Positions 15,960-23,741 of a DNA stretch of 64,000 nt are shown here, in pieces. Position 1 is the stretch's first letter, and each line of letters starts with the position of its first letter. The stretch comes from an uncultured Faecalibacterium sp. (lineage in GTDB: Bacteria; Bacillota; Clostridia; Oscillospirales; Ruminococcaceae): contig CAKSWQ010000003.1 of assembly GCA_934512105.1 (NCBI GenBank), positions 8,907 to 72,906 on the forward strand, written 5' to 3'. The notes under the pieces were generated by a model, which was not told where the DNA came from, did no database searches, and saw nothing but the letters and a program-made list of their open reading frames with translations. Both the position numbers and the translations under genes were made by a program.

Positions 15960-17315
15960 TTAGGCAAAGAAGGAAATAACAAGTGCCACAAGGAAGCCCA
16001 CGCCGCCGACCAGCGTTTCCATGATGGTCCAGGTCTTGAGGGTGGTCTTTTCGTCCATGCCCACAAGGCTCTTCACCAGCCAGAAGCCGGAGTCGTTGAA
16101 GTGGGAGCAGACGGTGGAGCCGCCTGCAATGGCAGCGGTGACACAGGCGAGGTACAGCGGGCTCAGCTCGCTGATGCCGGGCATGGCGGAGATGATGCCT
16201 GCTGCCATGGTCATAGCCACGGTAGAGGAACCGACCGAGATACGCACCAGAGCAGCCACGATGAAGGCCACCAGCACCAGCGGCAGGCTGGCGTTTGCCA
16301 CAGCGTTGCCGATGACATCGCCCAGACCGGAGTTCTGCAGCATGTAGCGCAGCACGCCGCCGCAGGCGGTGACCAGCAGGATCATGCCGGTAGGCTCCAG
16401 AGACTTGGTCATGATCTTTTCCAGCTGGGCGTTGTTATAGCCGTGACGGGTGCCCAGCAGGTACATAGCAGCGATGGTAGCCAGCAGCAGAGCCATGAAG
16501 GGCTCGCCGAGGAAGGCCAGAACGGGCTGGATGCCAGCCAGTGCGGGCACCACCTTTGCCACAGAGTTTGCGATGATGAGCAGCAGCGGGATCATGATGA
16601 TGCCCACGATGGTGCCGAACTTGGGCAGCTTGCTCTCGTCAATGTCTGCCTGCTGCGCAACGTGCTCGGGGACTTCGATCATGTACTTTTTGCCGCAGAT
16701 GCAGCCCCAGATGGGACCGGCGGCGATCATGGCAAAGATGCCGCAGAAGATGCCGATGAGGATGACCCAGCCAAGGTCAACGCCCAGCATGGTAGCCACC
16801 AGCACGGGGCCCGGCGTGGGAGGGATGAAAGCGTGGCCGACAGCCAGACCGGCCAGCAGGGGGATGACGTAGTACAGCACAGAGCGCTTGGTGCGCTTTG
16901 CCAGAGAGAAGGCCAGCGGGATGAGGATGATCAGACCGGCGTCAAAGAACACCGGCATAGCCACCACCAGACCCGTGATGCCCAGTGCCCACGCGGCCTT
17001 TTCGTCACCGAACTTCCGCACCATGGTCACAGCCAGCGTCTGCGCGCCGCCGGATTCCTCCAGAATGGCGCCGAACATGGAGCCCAGACCCACCAGAAGG
17101 GCGATGCCCTTTAAGGTGTTGCCGATGCCCTCGTTCACTGAGCCGATGATGTCGGACAGGGGCATACCGGCCATCAGGCCGATGCCCACCGCACCGATCA
17201 GGATGGAGATCATAGCGTGGACCTTGAACTTGATGATAAGGATGAGCAATAGGATCAGGCCTGCCACGGCAGCAAAAACCAGCCGTGCCGCATCGGGAGT
17301 TGCAACTGCTGTCAT
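15960..17315 (-). CDS. GntP-family sugar-acid permease
   Basis: 451 residues, about 12 hydrophobic segments and typical GntP motifs (VGLGSMFGAILEESGGA, about 75-91; FIPPTPGPV, about 163-171; a conserved C-terminal GGSTVCSHFNDSGFW). The family imports gluconate or related aldonates and uronates by H+ symport. ACGGAGGA precedes the ATG. It lies 98 nt downstream of an IlvD/Edd dehydratase on the same strand, so the two probably form an operon that imports and dehydrates a sugar acid. Substrate is not determinable. Confidence 0.88.
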   Translation of the reverse strand: MTAVATPDAARLVFAAVAGLILLLILIIKFKVHAMISILIGAVGIGLMAGMPLSDIIGSVNEGIGNTLKGIALLVGLGSMFGAILEESGGAQTLAVTMVRKFGDEKAAWALGITGLVVAMPVFFDAGLIILIPLAFSLAKRTKRSVLYYVIPLLAGLAVGHAFIPPTPGPVLVATMLGVDLGWVILIGIFCGIFAMIAAGPIWGCICGKKYMIEVPEHVAQQADIDESKLPKFGTIVGIIMIPLLLIIANSVAKVVPALAGIQPVLAFLGEPFMALLLATIAAMYLLGTRHGYNNAQLEKIMTKSLEPTGMILLVTACGGVLRYMLQNSGLGDVIGNAVANASLPLVLVAFIVAALVRISVGSSTVAMTMAAGIISAMPGISELSPLYLACVTAAIAGGSTVCSHFNDSGFWLVKSLVGMDEKTTLKTWTIMETLVGGVGFLVALVISFFA

Positions 17316-17413
17316 AGAAATTTCCTCCGTTTCGTGATTTTTGGCTGCACTTATCCAAGCCGTCCGGAAAAACGCCCCGGGCGGTTTACTACTTGTTGTT
17401 TATGCAGAGCGGT

Positions 17414-19201
17414 TTACTCCATGTATGCGCCCTTCATGGGGCTGACGGCGTGCTGAGAGTAGAGCTTCAGCAGACCCTTGGTGTACTTGGGAGCCTTGGG
17501 CTTCCAGTTGGCGCGGCGCTCGGCAAGGATGGCGTCCATCTCCTCGGGGGTCTTGGGCTCGCCCTTTACACCCACGATGGCCAGCTTGCGGCCCGGCACA
17601 TCGATCTGGATCAGGTCGTCCGGCTCCACCAGAGCGATGGGGCCGCCCACAGCAGCCTCGGGGCTGACATGGCCGATGACCGGGCCTCGGCTTGCGCCGG
17701 AGAAGCGGCCGTCAGTGATCAGCGCTACGCTGGAAGCCAGCTTCGGGTCGGCGCAGATGGCCTCGCCAGTGTAGAACATCTCGGGCATGCCGCTGCCGCG
17801 CGGGCCCTCGTAGCGGATAAAGATGGCATCACCGGGCTTCACCTCGCCGTGCAGCACAGCGGAGATGCACTCCTCCTCGCTGTCGTAGGGCTTAGCGCGC
17901 AGGGTGGCTTCAAACATATTCTTGGGGCAGGCGGTGTGCTTGATGACGCAGCCTTCCGGGGCAAGGTTGCCCTTCAGGATGGCGATGCTGCCGTCGGTGC
18001 CCTTGGCGTTATCAAAGCTGTGGATGATGTCCTCGCGGCTGACCGGACGGGCAAAACCGGCGGTCTTTTCTGCCAGAATGGCGTCGCAGTGCTGGTAGAA
18101 GCCGTTCTTCTTCAGCTCTTCGAGGTTCTCGCCCAGCGTCTTGCCGGTGACGGTCATCACGTCCAGATGCAGCATGGACTTGATCTCCTCCATCACGCGG
18201 GGCACGCCGCCTGCATAGTAGAAGTACTGTGCGGGCCAGTCGCCGGAGGGACGGATGTTCAGCAGGTAGTGTGCGCCGCGGTGCATCCGGTCAAAGGTGT
18301 CGGCGTCGATCTCGATGCCGAACTCGTGGGCGATGGCGGGCAGGTGCATGGTGGCGTTGGTGGAGCCGGAAATGGCGGCGTGCACCATGATGGCGTTCTC
18401 AAAGCTCTTCTTGGTCACGATATCCTTGGCGGTGATGCCCTTCTTGACCAGCTCCATCAGCTGCTTGCCGGCATCGTAGGCGGCCTGCTTCAGCTCCGGG
18501 GCGGTGGCGGGCATCAGGGCGGTGCCCGGCAGCATCAGACCCAGTGCCTCGGCCATGATCTGCATGGTGGAGGCGGTGCCCATGAAGGAGCAGGCACCGC
18601 AGCTGGGGCAGGCGTTGTGCTTGTAGTAGTCCAGCTGGCTGTTGGGGATGACGCCGGTCTTTTCCCATGCGTCAAACTTGCCGATCTGCTCCAGCGTCAG
18701 CAGCTCGTTGATGGCGCAGGCGGGGTCGCTGACCACATACTCCTTGGGCAGGGTGTGGGCTTCCATGACGCCGCCGGTGACCACGATGGCGCTCATGTCC
18801 TTCAGGCGGCCGATGCTCATCAGCATGGCGGGCACGGACTTGTCGCAGCTGGCGATGAACACACCGCCGTCGTAGACGCTGGCGTTTGCCTGTGCTTCCA
18901 CCAGATTCACGATGGCATCGCGGTGGGGCAGAGAGTAGTTGATGCCGTCATGCCCCTGTGCAATGCCGTCGCACATATCGGTGGCAAAGTAGCGGGCAGC
19001 CTTGCCGCCGTTGTCGTTGACTGCCTGCACAGCCTCCTTGACGAACTGATCCAGATGGGCGCTGCCGGGGTGGCTGTCGCCGAAGGTGCTCTCCACTATG
19101 ATCTGGGGCTTGGAAAGGTCATCGACCTTCCAGCCCATGCCCATCTTCAGCGGGTCATTCTCGGGTGCCAGTGTACGGACTTCCTGTGAACGTAACTCCA
19201 T
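17414..19201 (-). CDS. IlvD/Edd-family dehydratase (sugar-acid or dihydroxy-acid dehydratase)
   Basis: 595 residues. Iron-sulfur ligands and the magnesium site are visible as CDKSVPAM (about 118), ACPSCGACSFMGTA (about 197-210) and GRFSGASRG (about 500-508). Family members dehydrate dihydroxy acids: IlvD in branched-chain amino acid synthesis, Edd on 6-phosphogluconate, others on aldonates. Placement next to a GntP permease favours a sugar-acid substrate over IlvD; this is inference. ATG 19201 is 8 nt after GGAGG; an ATG at 19207 is too close to it. Confidence 0.85.
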   Translation of the reverse strand: MELRSQEVRTLAPENDPLKMGMGWKVDDLSKPQIIVESTFGDSHPGSAHLDQFVKEAVQAVNDNGGKAARYFATDMCDGIAQGHDGINYSLPHRDAIVNLVEAQANASVYDGGVFIASCDKSVPAMLMSIGRLKDMSAIVVTGGVMEAHTLPKEYVVSDPACAINELLTLEQIGKFDAWEKTGVIPNSQLDYYKHNACPSCGACSFMGTASTMQIMAEALGLMLPGTALMPATAPELKQAAYDAGKQLMELVKKGITAKDIVTKKSFENAIMVHAAISGSTNATMHLPAIAHEFGIEIDADTFDRMHRGAHYLLNIRPSGDWPAQYFYYAGGVPRVMEEIKSMLHLDVMTVTGKTLGENLEELKKNGFYQHCDAILAEKTAGFARPVSREDIIHSFDNAKGTDGSIAILKGNLAPEGCVIKHTACPKNMFEATLRAKPYDSEEECISAVLHGEVKPGDAIFIRYEGPRGSGMPEMFYTGEAICADPKLASSVALITDGRFSGASRGPVIGHVSPEAAVGGPIALVEPDDLIQIDVPGRKLAIVGVKGEPKTPEEMDAILAERRANWKPKAPKYTKGLLKLYSQHAVSPMKGAYME

Positions 19202-19262
19202 ATTCATTACCTCCAAATACTGCTTGCTTTCGTCCTTTTTCCGTAGGACCTTTTGTGATTTT

Positions 19263-19291
19263 ATTGTAAATCCGCAGACGTCTCTTTGCAA
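19263..19291 (-). promoter_or_regulatory. Promoter of the IlvD/Edd-GntP unit
   Basis: On the minus strand TTGCAA (19291-19286), 17-nt spacer, TACAAT (19268-19263), 62 nt before the chosen ATG. Confidence 0.65.
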
Positions 19292-19430
19292 GTTGTCACG
19301 GATATGTCCTACTTTTTGTGCAAAAAATCTGGGATACATCATGCACTCTGACCAAATCCGGGCGAATTTTGCCCAAAATCAGCCGTCAAAGCGGCTTTTG
19401 GCAAAAATGCAGAGAAAAAGTCATCTGATG

Positions 19431-19481
19431 ATTTTGTCAGGTGAAACAATGGCAAAACAGCTCGGGTGTGTTGCAGGGCGG
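19431..19481 (+). other. Conserved 17-residue coding-like motif, copy 2
   Basis: These bases encode ILSGETMAKQLGCVAGR followed directly by TAA (19482-19484). An in-frame ATG at 19340 would give a 47-residue peptide. It matches copy 1 at 1657-1707 almost only at protein level. The ATG has no clear ribosome site. Confidence 0.45.
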
Positions 19482-19520
19482 TAAAGCGGTAATAGCAGGC
19501 TTATCAAGTTTCGCAAATAA

Positions 19521-19561
19521 AAAACAGGGGCTGTTGCACACGCGACAGCCCCTGTCTTTTT
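19521..19561. terminator. Terminator-like hairpin
   Basis: ACAGGGGCTGT and ACAGCCCCTGT stem followed by CTTTTT on the plus strand, with AATAAAAAA before it. It follows the conserved peptide copy 2. Confidence 0.65.
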
Positions 19562-19602
19562 ACGAACAGGCGTAAGGATCCAGCAGTATCCATCCCCAAA
19601 AC

Positions 19603-19670
19603 AAAAGCATGTGCAACAAATTTTCTCGAAAATCAGAAATTTTCAATGGATCTGTGATGCACATGCTTTT
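19603..19670. repeat. Long inverted repeat
   Basis: AAAAGCATGTGCA (19603-19615) and TGCACATGCTTTT (19658-19670) are perfect 13-nt inverted arms around an AT-rich loop. It may be a termination signal or a small palindromic element; no gene lies here. Confidence 0.5.
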
Positions 19671-19699
19671 TAAATTGTTCGATTATCCGTTCGATTTTG

Positions 19700-19745
19700 A
19701 GAAGAGCTGCTGCACTTTCGGTTAAAACGATGTGCAGCAGCCCTT
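19700..19745 (-). terminator. Terminator of the transketolase operon
   Basis: GCTGCTGCAC (19706-19715) and GTGCAGCAGC (19732-19741). Its loop and one arm recur at 28069-28094 with a few substitutions. Confidence 0.55.
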
Positions 19746-19778
19746 AAAATTCGAACGCGTATTGCTATAAAAAAGTGC

Positions 19779-20726
19779 TTACCTGCCCAGCATCTCGTGG
19801 GCGGTCTTGCAGATGGTGGCAGCGTCCAGACCGAACTTCTTCAGCAGGTCCCATGCGGGGCCGGAGCAGCCAAACACGTCCTGCACGCCCACGCGGCGCA
19901 CGGGGGTGGGCTGCTTCTCGCTCAGAACGGCGCAGACGGCCTCGCCCAGACCGCCGATGACGTTGTGCTCCTCGGCGGTGATGACCTTGCCGCACTCCTT
20001 GGCAGCCTTGAGGACGATTTCCTCGTCCAGAGGCTTGATGGTGTGGATGTTGATGACCCGGGCGTGGATGCCCTCGGCAGCCAGCTGCTCGGCGGCCATG
20101 CGTGCCTCGTTGACCATCAGGCCGGTGGCGATGATGGCAATATCGTTGCCCTCGGTCAGCTGTTCGCCCTTGCCCAGCTCAAAGTGGTAGTTGGCCTCAT
20201 CGTGGAACACCGGCACAGCCAGACGACCAAAGCGCAGATAGACAGGGCCTTCCATGGCGTAGGCGGCGCGCACAGCGGCGCGTGCCTCGATATCATCGGC
20301 GGGGCAGATGACGGTCATGCCGGGGATGCTGCGCATCAGGGCAAAGTCCTCGCAGCACTGGTGGGAAGCGCCGTCCTCGCCCACGGAGATGCCGCCGTGG
20401 GTGGCACCGATCTTCACGTTCAGGTGGGGGTAGCCCACAGAGTTGCGCACCTGCTCGAAGGCGCGGCCGGCTGCGAACATGGCAAAGCTGGAAACAAAGG
20501 GCACATAGCCCATGGCGGCCAGACCTGCGGCCACGCCTACCATGTTGCCCTCGGCGATGCCGCAGTCAAAGTGACGGTCCGGGTATGCCTTCTGGAACAT
20601 CCCGGTCTTGGTAGCGGCGGCCAGATCGGCGTCCAGCACCACCAGATCATCGTGGCCTTCCGCAGCCAGCTCCTTCAGGGTGTTGCCGTAGCTGTCGCGG
20701 GTCGCGATCTTTTTCACGTCTGCCAT
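19779..20726 (-). CDS. Transketolase, C-terminal subunit
   Basis: 315 residues covering the pyrimidine-binding and C-terminal domains of transketolase (EGNMVGVAAGLAAMG, about 68-82; GATHGGISVGEDGASHQ, about 114-130). With the N-terminal subunit immediately upstream it forms a two-polypeptide transketolase that moves two-carbon units between pentose- and other sugar phosphates. GGAGGAG precedes the ATG and one nucleotide separates it from the upstream stop, indicating strict co-translation. Confidence 0.92.
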   Translation of the reverse strand: MADVKKIATRDSYGNTLKELAAEGHDDLVVLDADLAAATKTGMFQKAYPDRHFDCGIAEGNMVGVAAGLAAMGYVPFVSSFAMFAAGRAFEQVRNSVGYPHLNVKIGATHGGISVGEDGASHQCCEDFALMRSIPGMTVICPADDIEARAAVRAAYAMEGPVYLRFGRLAVPVFHDEANYHFELGKGEQLTEGNDIAIIATGLMVNEARMAAEQLAAEGIHARVINIHTIKPLDEEIVLKAAKECGKVITAEEHNVIGGLGEAVCAVLSEKQPTPVRRVGVQDVFGCSGPAWDLLKKFGLDAATICKTAHEMLGR

Positions 20727-20727
20727 C

Positions 20728-21579
20728 TCAGTTCTCCTCCTGTTCCAGCGCGGCATAGGCGGCGTTCAGCTCGTTCATGGCCACCTGATACTCTTCATCG
20801 TTGGGGCCCTTGCCGTGCCATGCAACGGCATTGGTCATATAGGAAACGCCGGTGCCCTTGACGGTATCCAGAATGATGCAGGTGGGCTTTTCGGTCTCGG
20901 CGTGGAAGGCCTGCACGGCGCTCTCGATCTGGTCAAAGTCGTGGCCGTTGATGGTGACCACGTTGAAGTTGAAGGCGCGGAGCTTGTCCTCCAGCGGGGC
21001 GCTGTTCATGACAGTCTCGGTGGTGCCGTCGATCTGCAGATGGTTGCGGTCCAGCATCACGCACAGGTTAGAAAGGCCGTAGTGGGCGGCAAACATAAAG
21101 GCCTCCCAGCATTCGCCCTCTTCCACCTCGCCGTCGCCCAGAATGGCGTAAACGTTCACGGCAGAGCCGGCGTGCTTTGCGCCCAGCGCCATGCCGCAGG
21201 CGGCAGAGATGCCCTGACCCAGACTGCCGGTGGACATATCCACGCCGGGCACGCTGTTCATGTTGGGGTGGCCCTGCAGGCGGCTGCCAATCTTGCGCAG
21301 GGTCTTGAGCTCCTCCACCGGGAAGAAGCCCCGCTCTGCCAGCGCTGCGTACAGCGCCGGGGCGGCATGACCCTTGGACAGCACCAGACGGTCGCGGTCC
21401 GCCATCTTGGGCTGGGCAGGGTCTACATTCAGTTCCTTAAAGTACAGATAAGACAGCACGTCTGCAATGCTCAGACTGCCGCCCGGGTGACCACAGCCTG
21501 CACTGTGGGTTCCCTCGATCACGCCCATGCGGATATGGCAGGCGTGCTTTTTCAGGGTAAGTTTTTCAGCATTTGTCAT
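20728..21579 (-). CDS. Transketolase, N-terminal (thiamine diphosphate-binding) subunit
   Basis: 283 residues with the substrate histidines in SAGCGHPGGSLS (about 27-38) and LSKGHAAPALYA, and the diphosphate/Mg motif GDGEVEEGECWEA (about 147-159, ending near the Asn in DRNHLQ). This is the first half of a split transketolase common in anaerobes. The cluster suits the nearby sugar-acid genes or general pentose metabolism. Its start at 21579 follows GGGAGG. Confidence 0.92.
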   Translation of the reverse strand: MTNAEKLTLKKHACHIRMGVIEGTHSAGCGHPGGSLSIADVLSYLYFKELNVDPAQPKMADRDRLVLSKGHAAPALYAALAERGFFPVEELKTLRKIGSRLQGHPNMNSVPGVDMSTGSLGQGISAACGMALGAKHAGSAVNVYAILGDGEVEEGECWEAFMFAAHYGLSNLCVMLDRNHLQIDGTTETVMNSAPLEDKLRAFNFNVVTINGHDFDQIESAVQAFHAETEKPTCIILDTVKGTGVSYMTNAVAWHGKGPNDEEYQVAMNELNAAYAALEQEEN

Positions 21580-21794
21580 GATGGTCCTCCCGTATGAACC
21601 TCAGAATTCATGCGTTCAAAAAAGCCTCTCGTCAGCGCCCCGGCGTCAAGACTGCCGCAGCGCGCTTTTTTTCAATTTTATATTATCCATTCTATGCAAA
21701 AAGGTCAAGCTTCTTCCGGCAAAATGTACAGCCCCGGGGAAATTTTTTTGTGGAAAGACCGATTTTTGTCTATTTTGCAGACATCCCGCCCCGC

Positions 21795-21823
21795 TTGACA
21801 GGGGCAAAATGGTTTGTTATACT
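21795..21823 (+). promoter_or_regulatory. Promoter of the ECF S-component gene
   Basis: TTGACA (21795-21800), 17-nt spacer, TATACT (21818-21823). It drives a leader of about 160 nt. The upstream part of 21580-21790 holds nothing recognisable. Confidence 0.8.
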
Positions 21824-21920
21824 TTTGACCATCGTTCCGGCAGGAAGCCGGGCACGGGCGGGCAGCAGCCTGCCGCTTCCCTTGCAAGCAATATTTTTTT
21901 TTGAAACAGACGCCACGAAG

Positions 21921-21967
21921 GGGTCTGCCTTTGGCATGGAATGCCGGGGCAGATCCCTTTTTATATT
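21921..21967 (+). promoter_or_regulatory. Leader terminator/attenuator before the ECF S-component
   Basis: GGGTCTGCC (21921-21929) pairs with GGCAGATCCC (21948-21957) around GGCAT/ATGCC, followed by TTTTTATATT and then the ribosome site. A terminator inside a 5' leader suggests regulated read-through, as in riboswitches. An upstream CGGCAG/CTGCCG helix (21839-21844 and 21869-21874) could be part of the sensor. I cannot match it to a known riboswitch class. Confidence 0.55.
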
Positions 21968-21991
21968 GCGGCTGAAAAAGGAGGAACCCTT

Positions 21992-22522
21992 ATGAAAACC
22001 ACCCCGTCCGTGCGGCAGCTGGTGCTGGCTGCCCTGTTTTTAGCACTGGCCTTTGTGCTGCCCCTGCTCACCGGTCAGGTGCCCAAGGTAGGCAATATGC
22101 TCTGCCCGATGCACTTCCCGGTGCTGCTGTGCGGCTTTGTGCTGGGTGCGCCGTGGGGGCTGGCCGTGGGCTTTGCCGCCCCGCTGCTGCGCTCGGTGCT
22201 GTTCGGGATGCCCCCCATGTTCCCGGTGGCCATCTCCATGGCCTTTGAGCTGGCCACCTACGGGCTGGTGTCCGGGCTGCTGTGGCGCAGGGTAAAGCAC
22301 AGCCTGCCCGCGCTGTACGCCGTGCTGCTGACTGCCATGGTGTCCGGGCGCATCGTATGGGGCATCGTGCGCTTTGTGCTGGCCGGGCTGACCGGCGGCA
22401 GCTTCCCCTTCAGCGCCTTTTTGTCCGGGGCGCTGTTCACCGCCGTGCCGGGCATCGTGGCACAGCTGGTGCTCATCCCGCTGCTGTTCACCGCCCTGCA
22501 AAAGGCCGGCTTTGCGGACTGA
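21992..22522 (+). CDS. ECF transporter substrate-binding (S) component
   Basis: 176 residues, about five to six membrane helices, with the small, alanine-rich N-terminal helix (LVLAALFLALAFVLP) that S-components use to dock the EcfT subunit. GKVGNMLCPMHFPVLL-type loops resemble the PanT/ThiW-like group. It binds a vitamin or small metabolite and works with an EcfAA'T module encoded elsewhere. AAAGGAGG precedes the ATG. Ligand unknown; the leader may report it. Confidence 0.8.
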   Translation: MKTTPSVRQLVLAALFLALAFVLPLLTGQVPKVGNMLCPMHFPVLLCGFVLGAPWGLAVGFAAPLLRSVLFGMPPMFPVAISMAFELATYGLVSGLLWRRVKHSLPALYAVLLTAMVSGRIVWGIVRFVLAGLTGGSFPFSAFLSGALFTAVPGIVAQLVLIPLLFTALQKAGFAD

Positions 22523-22723
22523 CCCCCTGCGCGCGCCCTTTGTGCAAAAGAACGGTACTGTGCCCGGATTTTAAGGCACTTTTTCCAAAAGAAACGGAAA
22601 ACCGGAAAAATTGTGCCGTTTTATGGCTTTCTGTCGGCAAATGTGATAAACTTGAACCAGATGCGGGCGTGTGCCGCTGTGCACCGCCCACAAAGAGTAA
22701 ATGAAGAAGAGAGGTCGTTTATC

Positions 22724-23452
22724 GTGAAGATCATTCGTACAAAGGACTACGCTGATATGTCCCGCAAGGCAGCAAACATCATTTCTGCGCAGGTCATCAT
22801 GAAGCCGGACTGTGTGCTGGGTCTGGCTACCGGCGGCACCCCCGTTGGCACCTATGAGAAGCTGGTGGAGCGCTACAACGAGGGAGATCTGGATTTTTCC
22901 GAGGTCACCTCCGTCAATCTGGACGAGTACCGCGGCCTGCCCAAGGAGCACCCGGAAAGCTACTGGAGCTTTATGCACCGCAACCTGTTCGACCATGTGA
23001 ACATCGACCCCGCCCACATCAACCTGCCGGACGGCACCAATCTGGACGCCGAGGCCGAGTGCAAGCGCTACGATGAGGTCATCCGCAGCGTGGGCGGCGT
23101 GGATCTGCAGCTGCTGGGCATCGGCCATGACGGCCACATCGGCTTCAACGAGCCCCACGATGCCTTTGATCTGGGCACCCACTGCGTGGATCTGACCCAG
23201 GAGACCATCGAGGCCAACAAGCGCTTCTTTGACGGCAACGTGGATCTGGTGCCCAAGCAGGCCTACACCATGGGCATCCGCACCATCATGCAGGCACGCA
23301 AGGTGCTGATGGTTGTCAACGGCGCAGGCAAGGCCGAGATCGTCAAGAAGGCTTTCTTCGGCCCCGTCACCCCCGAGGTGCCCGCAAGCATCCTGCAGCT
23401 GCACCCGGACTTCATTCTGGTGGGCGATGAAGAGGCTCTGAGCCTGATCTGA
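22724..23452 (+). CDS. nagB: Glucosamine-6-phosphate deaminase
   Basis: 242 residues, full length. It converts glucosamine 6-phosphate to fructose 6-phosphate + ammonia in amino-sugar use. Family motifs: LGLATGGTPVGTYEKL (about 31-46), SVNLDEYRGLP (about 63-73; catalytic Asp) and LGIGHDGHIGFNEP (about 128-141; catalytic His). The GTG start at 22724 follows AGAGAGGT and gives the normal MKIIRTKD N-terminus. Monocistronic, ending at a strong terminator. Confidence 0.96.
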   Translation: MKIIRTKDYADMSRKAANIISAQVIMKPDCVLGLATGGTPVGTYEKLVERYNEGDLDFSEVTSVNLDEYRGLPKEHPESYWSFMHRNLFDHVNIDPAHINLPDGTNLDAEAECKRYDEVIRSVGGVDLQLLGIGHDGHIGFNEPHDAFDLGTHCVDLTQETIEANKRFFDGNVDLVPKQAYTMGIRTIMQARKVLMVVNGAGKAEIVKKAFFGPVTPEVPASILQLHPDFILVGDEEALSLI

Positions 23453-23471
23453 TCGTTCTTATTTAAATCTC

Positions 23472-23512
23472 GGGGCACCGGAACACCTGCGGGCGTTCCG
23501 GTGCTCCTTTTT
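23472..23512 (+). terminator. nagB terminator
   Basis: GGCACCGGAAC with GTTCCGGTGC plus CTTTTT; the loop contains ACCTGCGGGC. Confidence 0.9.
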
Positions 23513-23522
23513 GCGGGGGAAG

Positions 23523-23655
23523 AACCCTCTCAGTCATCGCTGCGCGATGCCAGCTCCCCCGAGGGGGGAGCTTTATTTGTGCTGACCGGCAGATCGCAAA
23601 AAGCTCCCCCTTCGGGGGAGCTGGCTGCGACCAGCGGGAGCAGACTGAGAGGGTT
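23523..23655. repeat. R1 palindromic element
   Basis: Outer arms AACCCTCTCAGTC/GACTGAGAGGGTT, inner arms CCAGCTCCCCC/GGGGGAGCTGG, variable centre. It separates nagB from the LysR-phosphatase gene. Confidence 0.85.
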
Positions 23656-23678
23656 GACCCCATTTTGCTGCCCTTCTC

Positions 23679-23707
23679 TTTACATTCCGCTGAAAAAGCG
23701 GTATTCT
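23679..23707 (+). promoter_or_regulatory. Promoter and palindrome before the LysR-phosphatase gene
   Basis: TTTACA (23679-23684), 17-nt spacer, TATTCT (23702-23707). The spacer contains CCGCT-gaaaa-AGCGG, a candidate operator for autoregulation. Confidence 0.5.
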
Positions 23708-23741
23708 TTGTCCAGAACAAACACATTCCCGGGAGGAGACC

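Noticed and set aside
23687..23701. CCGCTGAAAAAGCGG as a third R3 copy
   Set aside because: It shares only a few bases with the R3 linker and lacks both hairpins.
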